From Panorpa germanica (taxonomy: Eukaryota > Arthropoda > Insecta > Mecoptera > Panorpidae): a stretch of DNA of 64,000 nt. Numbering within the stretch: the first letter of the stretch is position 1; the number at the start of each line of letters is the position of its first letter. The notes beneath the pieces were generated by a model that was not told where the DNA came from, made no database searches, and saw only the letters and a program-made list of their open reading frames with translations. Below, piece after piece: positions 46,865 to 58,758 of this stretch. The DNA lies in the NCBI GenBank assembly GCA_963678705.1, contig OY783203.1, positions 42,346,347 to 42,410,346 on the forward strand, given 5' to 3'. Both the position numbers and the translations under genes were made by a program.

Positions 46865-49800
46865 GGCCATAGATAATGCACCACTTATTGCATAAATGAT
46901 TATATTGAAAATCAATAAAGTTGATGTATTCAAGTACCCAAATCAGCTAAATCATTACTATGTTACCTTTTGTTACCATATATAGGGCTCCTTAAGCAAA
47001 TGTTGTTGATCAAAGTGTTAAGTTCTTTTTAGGCGAAGAAAATAGTCTACACATACGTTAAAAGACAGTTCGCCTCCTTTATATTATTATCTCGTTTCTT
47101 TAATCATTTTAATTCATTGTGCTGAGTGTTTTGTTATTCCTTATTACATATATTTTATTTACACTTTATATTTCCTACTTAATATTCTGTACGCTCTTTT
47201 ATGGTATGTTACTTACACAGACTTCTTAGTTTTCTAAAATCGAATCACATCTTAAATTTATAATGACCTCGAAGACATCCTTAATTTCATAGTATTTGTA
47301 TTTATATAAACGGTCTTAAATGCGCCTTGGGTAAAACTTCCATCTGTGTATAAATTATTTATGTTTTGCATTAATTATTGATTTATTTTACCTACATAAC
47401 ACTTTTTTGCTGTTAGCTTTTGGCAGATCATTTTTTGCTGTGGGTAAAATGATTAAAACAATAGAAATTACTGTTTTTATTAATGCTTAAAACAGATTTT
47501 CTGATGTGTGCTTCGATTTTTTAGTTTTCGTAATCGTGTAATTAGTATACAGGTTTTTTAAAATTAATTATTAGTATAGATAATGTTTAATCAATTCCGC
47601 TAACGCATTATTAGATTTAACAATTATAACATGAAAGTAGACTAAAGTTAGATAGTAAGACTAAATAATTTTTTGTATAAATAAGGCGTTTGAGGACTGT
47701 TCTTTTTACATTACACTTAAAGATTGTTACAATAACATATTGTTTGTTTTTCCAGATAATGTCTTTCGTTTCTTACAACAGCATTCAATATAATGTATAT
47801 AGAGAGTTTGAACAATACCTTATTTAAAGTAGATTGAATTTGTTTTAGATATCTATGGCATGCCATCGTCGAATATTCACTAAATTTTAACCGAAAATTC
47901 CAAGAAATATGTATAACCTTAATTACATTGTTTCTACCATAAGCCGTTTAAAAGATATGACGATTATATCTCATTTCCTTTACATCCGGTACATTTCCTT
48001 TACATGCGGTAGATAGGCTGCACGAAAAACAGCGTAAATGAAAACCTTTAAACTAGAGTCATTGAACTCATGCAAAATTATTATGGAATTGAGATTATTA
48101 ATGCGTAAATAGACGAATACAGGAAGTAGAAAGATCTTAAAAAATGGAGGGGGATTTTAAGATTAATAAACATCTTGTTTTAGAGACATGTGTCCCATAA
48201 ATGACGTTGGGGTGGCTTTTTGAGAAGTCTTTTTATATTATTATCCTATTTTCATAAGAATATTTTTATTCTCTTTCAAACATCAGTCCAAATGGAGATA
48301 TAGTTGTCTCTTTTACATTAGAAAATATTTATCATAGTAGAGATAAAATACCACATTTATTTGACCAGAATGTCTCAGAAAAAGAAAAAAGATGTTTCTG
48401 TCTCTGTTACACTTTAATGGTTTATTTGCAACTTCATTCAATACTGGTACGGCAGTGAGGCTAGGTGAAATGATTTCGCCATTTGTAGTTCATATCACTG
48501 ACATTTCCATTGAACGAGTGAAATCAGATTGAATTGTTTCATAGCCATCTTCAATGTGATGTCAAAAAGACTCCAAAATGTTTGCTGAGAATCTTATCAC
48601 TCCTAGTAATATTAACAATATTATATACCCGAGCGTTGGGACTGGACATACACTGGTGCCTTGGAAATATTATGCTTACATCAAATTATATATTACAGAC
48701 AGATTAAAATAAAGTTCTCATTACATGTTAAAAAGTAACAATTTTTGTTTTTACTGTACCTCATTAACAATTCAAACAATAAATCAGAATATTATTTATA
48801 TCAAACAGGTTCAATTATGTCAAATGAGATAAAAAAAAATAAGTGTATATACATTAATTATGCCTGATAAAACGTATCATGAACTTGATATTGAATTCTT
48901 TAAACAATAATATTCTTTGTAAAATTTTATGATGCTTCCAAATAAAGAAAAGCGTTGTCTAAAGCTCAGATATAAAATGCAATCTCAAGAATAATTGAAA
49001 TACTTTAAATTGGATAGTAGTTATATGTATATTTTAATTTAAATATTTTATTGTCATGTTTGATATCAAAATATATGATTTCATGATTGCTGAATCTAAA
49101 TAAATACTTAAAATAAGTGCTAGAACTTTTAAAATGAGATAGTAATATGTTTTCCAAAATTGGGTAAGAATTTTCCAGGGTATATTCTATGTTACACTGC
49201 ATCTTTTATTTGAAAACAACAATACTGTCTATTGCGCCACGCATTATTATTTGCTATCTTGATAACGGAAGTGTAAAATCGAGTGAAGATTCCATGCACA
49301 GTTCGGTGATACTACGCTGGGTAAAATCCGAATGAAGACGACGCTGCGGTTGAACAGTCAGTGTGCAATTGGCTACTGGGGCAACCATCTTCTTTTGTTT
49401 ATTAAGGGATCACAAAGCTTCCTATCCGATGAAGAAAATATACTTTTCTATTAAAGAAAACTGATAAGGCACATTTGTATTTGTATAAATCTGTATTAAA
49501 ATATTCCGGTTTATATTTATATGACCTTGTCTATGTAAACCGAAAATTGCGGTTCTCCTAAACAGACTAGTTTATTTCAAACAAATGTTGCGTTTGTTTT
49601 AATAATCTTTCGCCATATTTACACACGAGTAAAGTAAAAGATTTCACTGTACAGATTTGGCTGCTTAAAGAAATACGCCCAAAACATTAATCTACTAATG
49701 ATAAGACAACAATAGATTATTAATTACCAATAAACGAAAATGAATTAAACAAATAAAATAAGTGATAATTAACAAGTTACCAATTTTAATTATCATTTTT

Positions 49801-50727
49801 AAATGTAGTTTCTGAATGGTGCATTGTATTGTAAATTATACTCGTAACAATAAAATGAATTAAAAAAAGTATTTTGTTGTTTTTAATAAGAAGTAATTAA
49901 GTTCGTTTTGTACGAGTATTTTTACTCAATACTAAACGAGGTGCAGAGTTGGAGTCTGAATATAAAACTTTATTCTTTACAAACATCTGTAATTGAAACA
50001 GGGTTGTATCTGGGGCGGATACAGATAAGTTTTTATTTGCTAATAATTTAAATGAAACATTACTTTTATTTAGAACATAACGAAGATTATATAAAAACTT
50101 TAAATATCAGTTTTCGTGATATAATATGACGGTAGAGTGTCATCGGTACATTGTTATTTAAGTGATTCATAATTGCGTCAACGGCCTGTAATGGTAGTTT
50201 CATAAATGATGCACAAGTGAGTCAGCCTGAGCCCGTTACATTTTCCGAATTCGATACTTTATTTATTATGCGAGATTATCAACTAACAATAGAGATATAT
50301 TTAGCATTAAAAATATATAAAACAATAATAATTGTGTAATTTAATATGCAAGTTGAGAAACAATTTAATGGGTATTTAAAATTGCTTGAATGCAGCCGAT
50401 AGATGCATTGTGTTTACTTATAAAATAAACTATAAACAGATAGTGATACCCGTACAATAATGTTTATAATCGTGGGTGGCTAAATAGTCGGGCCTCTGTT
50501 TCTACATATATTTTACTTTTTTATTCAGATTGTCCCTGCTTTATTCTAATAGATATAATAGAATCATACGTAGGCGAACTTCTTTCTAAGTTATTAACAC
50601 ACATATGTATATATAGTCTACATACATGTATATAGCATAGGGTGCTAGATATCTCGATGCCAATTTTGAAAATTATAACATATACGCTTGAAAGACAAGC
50701 AAGTGAGAGTGTAACAGTTTTCAAGAT
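46865..50727. other. Gene-free stretch
   Basis: AT-rich. Contains a 20-bp direct duplication (47972-48011), and somewhat more complex patches at 48170-48300, 48440-48560 and 49230-49400 with no open frame or repeat match. The minus-strand frame 49005-49202 is AT-driven. Confidence 0.4.
47972..48011. repeat. 20-bp tandem duplication
   Basis: Two adjacent copies of CATTTCCTTTACATSCGGTA, differing at one base. Confidence 0.85.
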
Positions 50728-50730
50728 TAA

Positions 50731-51080
50731 GGTCCTCCGCACATGAGGCGACTGATTGCAAACCTTAGCCCCGAATGAGAATGGAATTGTGTTGTAAGTG
50801 AGAGAGCGAACATGTGATACAAGTGATAGAAAACACACGGCACGAACGAAACTAAGCTGGTTTTGAGCATGTTTTCAGCGGTCTGTTTCTCGGTCGCAGA
50901 CATGGTTGATTGCATGCTTTTGATGGTGACATCATGAACAGAAATGTGCACAAATACTATTTAAAAGTATTTAAATACATACATACAAATACGACACAAT
51001 AAAATCCTCTATTATGCTATTGTTAAAATTCTATAGAGGCTGGACTAGTTTGCAATCAGACGACTCGTGTGCGGAGGGCC
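50731..51080. mobile_element. Non-autonomous Harbinger-like DNA element (MITE), 350 bp
   Basis: The terminal inverted repeats, 50731-50764 against 51047-51080, match at 29 of 34 positions and begin GGYCCTCCGCACA. Both sides carry TAA (50728-50730 and 51081-51083), the 3-bp TWA target type used by PIF/Harbinger elements. There is no transposase. The two overlapping minus-strand open frames (50521-50838 and 50727-50951) run into the element and are by-products. Superfamily is inferred from the terminal sequence and duplication length. Confidence 0.75.
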
Positions 51081-51084
51081 TAAG

Positions 51085-51720
51085 TGTAATAATACTTTTT
51101 CCGTGACCATAATAAAACAATATTGATAAATCGTTTTATCTTTCAGTTGTTTACTATTGTAATCCTAAATATAATAAATATTTATTACAATAAAATTCTT
51201 TTAAATACAATAAAAAAGCTTTAAATCAAATTTACCTTTTTTATGGTTTTTCTAGACCACAATATCTTCATATGAATTTTTCAAATACATGATTAATATA
51301 TAATTTTTTTAAATGATAATAATTATGAAAAATAGTGAAAAATATATTTTTTATAGAAATGTCTATGTTTGTCTAACAAACGGACTAAAAGTGGACACAC
51401 TTTTGAAACACCACGCTCTTTTTTCTTAATAAAATTAATATTTCAGAGTCAGAACAATATTGCTTATATGTAAATTGTTTTTTTTATTTAATGTACAATG
51501 TAAATAAAAAATTTATTAATCAATTGAATTGAACTGATATTTCGAAAACCTTAACACTTAAACTAAGGTATTAATTGTACTATTAATACGACTATGTTCC
51601 TTAAAACCTCCTTTAACTTTGTGAAGAATGATATTATTATACCTAACACCTTGTATATGTAGTAAAAAATGTTTACACCTAAATACAACATGTATGTAAA
51701 ATAATATTATTCAATCGCAT
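51085..51720. other. AT-rich, nothing recognised
   Basis: No open frame, repeat or RNA gene could be supported. Confidence 0.5.
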
Positions 51721-51721
51721 T

Positions 51722-51958
51722 TACGACGGCATAGTGAGCGAGAACATTGATAGTTGTGTTCCCATAATGTTGTGTCTTCACATTCCGTATAGCGCTATAT
51801 TTTCTAGGCTTTGTTATAATTAAATTTAATAGATTATATGTTTACATAATCATAAATTTTACAACCTATTTGTATGAGGTACCGTAAAAGCTGCAACATA
51901 GTAGGACTTCGTCAGTGATATGACTAAACATAAGAATAGACCACGTTAAATAAATAAA
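51722..51958 (+). mobile_element. tRNA-derived SINE, near full-length copy
   Basis: Head ACGACGGCATAGTGAGCGAG and AACATTGATAGTTG, degraded B-box region (GTCTTCACATTCCGTATAGC), GCTATATTTTCTAGGCTTTG, distal core CCTATTTGTATGAGG, CAACATAGTAGGACTTCGTC and a tail ACGTTAAATAAATAAA. The B box is destroyed but both ends are clear. Confidence 0.8.
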
Positions 51959-51959
51959 G

Positions 51960-53178
51960 TCAACCAAGCCTTTTTAACATCAGATATATTTTTAGAAATA
52001 CGTCAAATTTATTTTTCTGTAGCGATATATAAAAATACAAAGTTAATTAATAACAATACCAGTAAGTTCTTTTTTTTTTTAACTGAAAGAGTGGCATTTA
52101 AACCTATAAAAAAACTGTATAATTAAACCAATTAAAATATCAAGTTTAAATATATCACGTCTAAGTTTTTATTTTAAATTAATTCAATATTCTAATTGGT
52201 CCCTACTACAAATTTAAAAGCAACTAATTTCCTAGAGCCCACTTCACCGTTGTCAACAATCACGGACCTTTGGATACTTTCAAGCACGTTTTACTACTTA
52301 CTACTCACTTCCTTACCCAGGCTTATCCAGTTATAAAGCAAAAGAAATGGAAATAAACACGACCTTTGGTGTATTGAATTCTACTGAAAGACCTATAATC
52401 TTATTTTTTTATTTGATTTAAATTACTTCAGCTTAAGGTAATATTTCACTGTGTTAACATTGTCCCAGTTACAACACAGCTTATTCATTCTCAAATTTTT
52501 TGAAATTATTTCAGTAATGTTTTTTATCATAATTTTTTTCCTATTTCAAAAACATGGGGCAAAGGATTCAAGTTTCGTAAAGCCACATTTATATTATTCA
52601 TCTTCACAAGTATATTGATTTTCAATAAGTTTGATAAAATTTTAACATTTTTCTTTATAAATTAAATAAGACACAGTATTAAAGTGATAGTTATTTCAAA
52701 CTAGAAGCGTCTAAATACGATGTCATATTCGTAACTGAAAAAAATATAATACGATATATATTTCATATAACACGTTCTAACATGTGACAATAAAATTTAT
52801 ATTCAACATTGTTTTAAAATAAACGTCACATTTGTTAACATAAAGATAAAAGTTTAAATTTACACATAAATGTGCTACTGTGGTATTATTTATTTGAAAT
52901 AACAAACCAGCGGAACAGAACATTCTTTAAATCTATTAATATCCAGTATATTTTCGTCTAGTATAATTTGTCTCTTCTCTTATTTGAAATTTATAAATGT
53001 ATACTTTTTTATTATAATTTTGCTGTCATTTTTAACATGAGAATTTTGAAGGAGAAATTGATGTTGCATGATGATGTTGTTTATAATTAGATATGCGGCT
53101 TAAATTGTCCTAAAAAGAAAATGCGTTTGTTTACTTAAAATATTTAACATTTATTTCCTTTCATTCTGTTCTCGTGCT
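51960..53178. other. AT-rich, little recognised
   Basis: One patch at 52230-52340 (AGAGCCCACTTCACCGTTG) resembles an insect MITE end and shares AGAGCCCACTTC with 9508, but no opposite terminus is found. Otherwise AT-rich and gene-free. Confidence 0.4.
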
Positions 53179-53179
53179 A

Positions 53180-53355
53180 TTACCGAGAGAGCTGAGGTAC
53201 TGAAGCCAGGCTATAATGTTTTCAGGTTCAATTTCCGAATTAGCGCTTTATGAGTTTGCTGTTATTTCGTTAAATAGATTAAATGCTAAACTTCGCAGGT
53301 AACTTAGGTAACAGTGAGGTCAACATATACGTGTATAAAGATTCAAGACCATAAT
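53180..53355 (+). mobile_element. tRNA-derived SINE copy, diverged, tail missing
   Basis: Head-like ACCGAGAGAGCTGAGG, B-box-like TCAGGTTCAATTTCC, TAGCGCTTTATGAGTTTGC, TGTTATTTCGTTAAATAG and distal core GAGGTCAACATATACGTG in family order. Ends before the tail block. Confidence 0.55.
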
Positions 53356-53900
53356 CTATTAATCTATCAATGTAGTATATAGTATAAATTAAAAAAAACA
53401 ATAAAACAAAACACGTTCCATAGTTAGTAGTATTTTATGAGATCTTTTATATTTGTATTTAATATCTATCATCTATAAATGATTTCCTATTGGCGTACGT
53501 AGAGTGATGAGGGTTTCTCGAAATAAATCTACTGTATCTAGTCACATTTTCTACTTTTGAATTTATTTGCCGTCGTTTTTTCGGTATTTACTAATTTGTT
53601 ACAGAATTTGAATCGTTATTTAATTATGATACACGAAAACAAAATAATTTTTTTTAAAAAACAATAGAAGAGTAAAAAAAAACAAAATAATTTCAGTTTT
53701 ATGTCGTCGTTAAATGTAGACTTTTAATTTTTTTATCAATATCGTATCTAATATGCGATGTAGCTACCCCAATTTCTTAGTCTATATTAGTTTCTTTACA
53801 GTTTTTTTTTTTTTTTTATTTAACGTTGAAAATTAGATCTCACATAAATATGATTTTCACTTTTAGAAGAAATAACACTGTTAACATTAAAATCATCGGT
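53356..53900. other. AT-rich with poly-T tract
   Basis: Contains a 16-base T run at 53802-53817. No gene or other element. Confidence 0.5.
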
Positions 53901-53904
53901 TTTT

Positions 53905-54171
53905 TAAATTTAATTCATTGAACGTCTATCTATTTCCGATGTTGAGTTCAATCACCATCGATCTCTTGTTACATTGGCACATTTTGTGTTGTCGTGGCGT
54001 GTCGTGGGATATATGTGAGCTACACCGCTACTAATAAGTTCATGAATTTGTTTTTATTCAAGTTATATTGATAACAACAAAACCCAGAAAATAACTCAGC
54101 ATATTACCAGGGAATCGAATCCGAAGACACTACTGTCACCAAACATTAATGCTATCGCCCACTATACCGTC
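53905..54171 (-). mobile_element. tRNA-derived SINE (antisense), full-length copy
   Basis: Tail block TTTAATTCATTGAACGTC and TATTTCCGATGTTGAGTTC, distal core GGGATATATGTGAGCTAC, middle GATAACAACAAAACCCAG, B-box complement GGGAATCGAATCCGAAGAC, and head end GCTATCGCCCACTATACCGTC in two adjoining parts. Both termini are present. Confidence 0.8.
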
Positions 54172-54174
54172 TTA

Positions 54175-54950
54175 CTTGTCTTAAATTCATTATTACTTTT
54201 ATACTATATATTTGAGTAAATGTTTTCAAGCCAAGCGGTCTTATTAAATATTTTCGGTTTCTAAATATTTAAAAGAAAACATCGCGCAGACGCAGTTGCG
54301 GCCGATGCTCGTCTCTGTTGGAGTCGCGTTTACTTTATCAACACATTTATCAAGCTACGGCCGTTCGATGCACTATGTCGCGCTATAGGAAAATAAACAG
54401 ATCTCATATACTAGCATACTACCATACTAGCATGTGCACATGTGTAGCAAGATGTATCACACACAACACACTTGAATATAATTTACTCCCGCAATTAAAA
54501 GTTTACAAAAAAGACAGTACATTAATAAAATAATAATAATATTATACTCGGTATTTATATCGAAATAAATATAGCAAATAATAAACTATAAAAAAAATTA
54601 AAAGAAACAACGAGTATATATACTGTTGATACATTAAAACATAATTACATGTTGTAAAGTAAATTTACATTCATCATTTAATTATCACATGAAAGGTAAA
54701 AATATTATCAAAGAGTTTTATGTTCCGTTAAATTTACGTATTATTGCGTTTATTGGTTATTCACTGTATTTTCTCCTTTGTGACAAAGCAAGTTGAAGAC
54801 AAAGGTCTGCGTCAGGGGTTTGTAACTATATGCACGTGTTGAAACTAGGTTCTGTGTATTTTGAAATGTTGCGTTAACTGAAAGAAATATAAAGAAGTAA
54901 ACTAATTTAATTTAACAAATTAAATATTTTTACATAAATCACATTTATAT
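54175..54950. other. Gene-free stretch with a small GC-rich patch
   Basis: About 54280-54390 is GC-rich (GCGCAGACGCAGTTGCGGCC) at the start of a 71-codon frame (54318-54533) with no domain. A short tandem of ACTAGCATACTACCATACTA follows at 54410-54430. Possibly a decayed element; nothing firm. Confidence 0.35.
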
Positions 54951-54954
54951 ATAG

Positions 54955-55185
54955 ATAGCGCCACAAATCCACATGATTTTCAGATAGTATCAACCTTCAA
55001 ACGATATATACCAAAATTTCATGGCATTTCGATAATTAATTTACGATTTACAGCGGTTTTAGTGAGGCTACTTCTGTAATTTTCAAAATATTTGGAAAAT
55101 CTGAATTTCGTGTGTTCATAGAGCATAGCTTTCTAATAAGAAAAATACCGATTAGTAGTCCGACTAACTTCTCCGAATTCTTCCA
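54955..55185 (+). pseudogene. Mariner-type transposon 5' fragment, copy 3
   Basis: Longest intact leader of the three copies (GCGCCACAAATCCACATG, ATCAACCTTCAAACGATA, GCGGTTTTAGTGAGGC), then KSEFRVFIEHSFLIRK from about 55097, matching the start of mariner-type transposases. Near 55160, TCCGACT and CTCCG correspond to the Y-S-D-S-A-P region, but the segment normally between is deleted. Everything downstream, including the catalytic DD(D/E) region and the 3' terminal repeat, is missing. Dead copy. Confidence 0.6.
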
Positions 55186-57090
55186 CCTTAAATCCATAAA
55201 TTACATATCATTGTACTTAATTAGATATCAAAAGATTTAATTACATTCCTATTCCGAAAGAAAAAAACTTACACCTCTTATCTTCTTTGTCTCTTCGTCT
55301 CTTTGTCACTTCAAATAAAAATCACTTCTGCTCTGGCGTTACTTTTCTTTCCTCGTTCCTTTTCTCTATTTCTGCCATCCCCCTCTTCTCTTCACTGCCT
55401 TCCTTTAATAACTGCACAATATTCTCGCTCATTACTTTTTTTTGACAAGAAAACAAATCCTTTTTTCCTCAAGTATTTTTTCTTATATGTTTTCTTAATT
55501 TTTTACCTCTTGCAAAAAAGGTTGACCTCTACTGATGTACTCCTTTCAACTGGCTGCAGTAGAGAACTGTTTTGTACTCTAAAGTCTTGGTACGTTGATT
55601 CATTACCTCCCATCGCTATATAATGTCACTTGATAAAATCTTAAACATAATATATTATATACGTATGGTATATTTCGCTTAGTTATGCTGTAATACAGAC
55701 GGAGTCTTTGCATCGGGTTTTTATGCTATATTTGCAGTTTTTTACATGCGTCCTTATTGCTCCATTTTTAATTATTTGTAGTTTTTACAAATTTGACACG
55801 TGGTGGGATAAAGAAATATGATTTTCTTTTGAGTTTATTATCAGTCCATTGCACTTCTGTTAACATAAATCCTTTTTTGTAGTTGAGCGCAATATGATAT
55901 GATATGTCATAAATCATTCTATTCTAAAAGCAAGTTCAACAAAATATCGTACGAAGTAGGCGCCAAAAGATTCTAACTTAATTATGTTCTAATGAAGATA
56001 AAAAAAAACAATGTTAGTGCAGGTCTTCGATCAATTTGCATTAGTTGCTTGAAAGAACTAATTTCAGCAAGCGTGAGTATTTGAAATTCAGGGTTGAACT
56101 ATGATTAAATTCCTCTCTACGGTCGTTATAATAACCGTCAAAATTAATTTAAAGTTTTCGAACATTCTAATTTGGTAAATATTTTGTTTATTCTTAACGA
56201 ACAATCATCAAATTTTGCGATAATCTTACGATCGTTATCGTTTATAGTTATTTCATTCAAAATCACGTAAATATTGTAATTATATACATATTTATCACCA
56301 CATAAACCAACATTTACTGGTAATGTTCAAATTTTGAGAAGATGCGCAGGAAATCCAAACCGCCTCCAGTGACATTCTAATGATGTATAATTATCAAGCC
56401 AACCTACAAATCAATGGCATGGCTTTACCAAACACGTCTTTCTATTTATATGTTAGATTTGACAGTATATTATTAAACATTAAATAACTAGTTAAATATA
56501 TATAATGTTTTATCCACGGTACTCGTGTAATGATTTTAAAAACATTTGAGTATTTATAATTATAAAAATATGAAACATTATCTAAATAGTTCTAAGTGGG
56601 TAACAACTTTTCGCTGTTTAAAGATTTCTATTTATAGTGTAGTAGTTTAAATTCAATTCTAATAATTACAATTGAAAAATGCATACTACTAAACATATGT
56701 ATGTAACATTTAATATATAAATATTACGTAAATATTATACATATATTTGATAAGTAATTTTTATTGGTACATAAATAGACCCATATAGGTTTTAAGTTTG
56801 CTAAAACATGTCTTAAAATAAGTTCATCAGACCATCAGATCATGTGTATTATATTCTTTGTGTTTGTGTTTTTTATCAGTTGTTACATTTAATCATGAAA
56901 AGGGTGAGGTTATTTTCAAAACCATATAATTAAATGCGTATCACAGATTATTCATTTAATAGAACCATGACGAACAGAACATCCATTCGTGTTAAATATT
57001 CTATTAAAATCTAATGAGGATTTAAAACAAGTTTTAAATCGTTTCAAAATAGTGTTTAAATATGTTATCATTACTGATAAGTTATCAGCT

Positions 57091-57110
57091 GCGATGCTGA
57101 CGTCATCGCG
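57091..57110. promoter_or_regulatory. CRE-like palindrome TGACGTCA inside an inverted repeat
   Basis: TGACGTCA (57098-57105) lies within GCGATGCTGACGTCATCGC, whose GCGATG and CATCGC ends are complementary. TGACGTCA is the consensus site of CREB/ATF bZIP factors. It sits in one of the complex islands, but a single match does not prove function. Confidence 0.25.
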
Positions 57111-58212
57111 AAGGAACTTCAATTGATACACTCACGCTTTTATACAAGCATATCATATAACATATTTATGTGTAGCACAAGTCTGAAGTCAGTTTATTCC
57201 AATAATGACATTTAGGTAAACGTAAATACGAGTATGCCGGGCCGAGCCGGTACAGGACTGGTAGTTCCACGTTCCATAAAAAGTGAAACAACTCAAATCA
57301 AGATAAGACGTCAATATAACTGGAATATGTAATGCTCTTACAGATCAAGATAATGCTGATGATTTTTTCATCGTAGTCAGTCATGTTTCTCTGTGTGGTG
57401 TTTCTACTACTCTTCGTATTGTTACACTCTTTCAGTAGTTTTCATTCTCCTCCAGTAGACATTGTTTCAACGTTTTTGGATCAGACAGCACAGTCTGGTC
57501 GTTGGACAAGGCTGGACCACGTTTCAGCCACAATACAACTTCAAACTCCTGCTTAAGTCAGCTTACATTGTATATGGGCACGTACTGGCCTCCAAGTCAC
57601 GATTCTTATTTTGTTTTTGAAATATCTGTTTTTAACGCATTATACATGGACAAACCCTGAAATGTTTCTTAATTTGTCGCATATAGATTTAAAAATGTTC
57701 AATTTTTGATGTTGCATATGTTTTTAGTATTATTCTTTAAAGCACGTATATTAATTGTAATTCACATTTGTAAATTTCACACTTGTCACAATATCTTGAA
57801 AAGCGATAAATTTATTCACAATTGTACCATGAGCTATGAAATTAGAATGTCAATAAGTGGAACCCGTTACCCGAGTTAAATGGAGAGAAATAGCCCATAT
57901 AAACACGCAGAAACAACAGCCCTATGCCCTTTGCTAAACCGTCAAACTCCCGTCATTCCTTTAAATGCCATATTAACAAACCATGTGAGTCGCAGAATTG
58001 TGTTCACTTGCATTTATTCCGTGGTGGCCGTCATTGAAGCCATCTAGGGCAAACCACAGTCCCTAGGAGTCTAGGACTTGTGTTTTTAAGTTTGTTCTCA
58101 ATACAAGTAATTTTACTGTTCGTTTGTTTTGTATGTGGAACCGTGACTACTAGAATCCTAAGTCATCGTCAATCATGGCAGTAAACAATAGCTGGATAGC
58201 TGTATAGCTGTA

Positions 58213-58251
58213 GGTTCACAATGGGGTAGATGATTGAAACCCCCGTGAACC
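58213..58251. repeat. Short stem-loop
   Basis: GGTTCAC and GTGAACC pair, with GGGG/CCCC inside. Too short and too simply paired for a microRNA precursor call. Confidence 0.3.
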
Positions 58252-58723
58252 CCTGACTAGATTGCTCCATCTTGTTACTCACTCACTCATCTTAATTTCA
58301 GATATGAATGATGGAGACAGATTGAACACTTGTACTGTTGTTTGAAATAAACGTTTTCAAGATTCTATCACGTATGCAGCGATTCGCTGTCTGCATCTTA
58401 CAGTACACGCACGGACATTGTTTTTAAATCATCGTTGTTGTTGTACTGTTGGATTACCAAGTAACCTATTGTTCCTCGTCCTCCCATACTTAAATTTTCT
58501 TATTTATATCTAGTGTTGTTTGGCTTTGTAACGTACGTAACCAGTCAGTCCGCTGGGGTCTGGTGGTCGGACTTGGACTCGGACTCGGAGTGTGGTTTGC
58601 ATTCCCGTAACCGCGTAACCGCTTGTTTCGCCTGATAGTACGATTGGTTTCAATACGTGACGCTAACAAACTGACTCTGTAGTCTGTAGATGTGATTTCT
58701 GGTATTCACGACTCCTTGAGGTT

Positions 58724-58758
58724 TCTCTGCATATCTGCATATCTGCGTATCTGCATAC
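58724..58758. repeat. Short tandem repeat of about 8 bp
   Basis: About four units of RTATCTGC in tandem, with one variable base. No function suggested. Confidence 0.8.

Noticed and set aside
50521-50951. Two minus-strand open frames as genes
   Set aside because: They overlap in different frames and lie largely within the Harbinger-like MITE.
9505-52250. AGAGCCCACTTC at 9508 and 52233 as ends of one MITE family
   Set aside because: Only 12 bases are shared and no inverted partner terminus was found near either site.
55303-55623. 106-codon plus-strand open frame as a membrane or secreted protein
   Set aside because: The hydrophobic L/F/S-rich product is what any CT-rich tract yields. The DNA is simply pyrimidine-rich.
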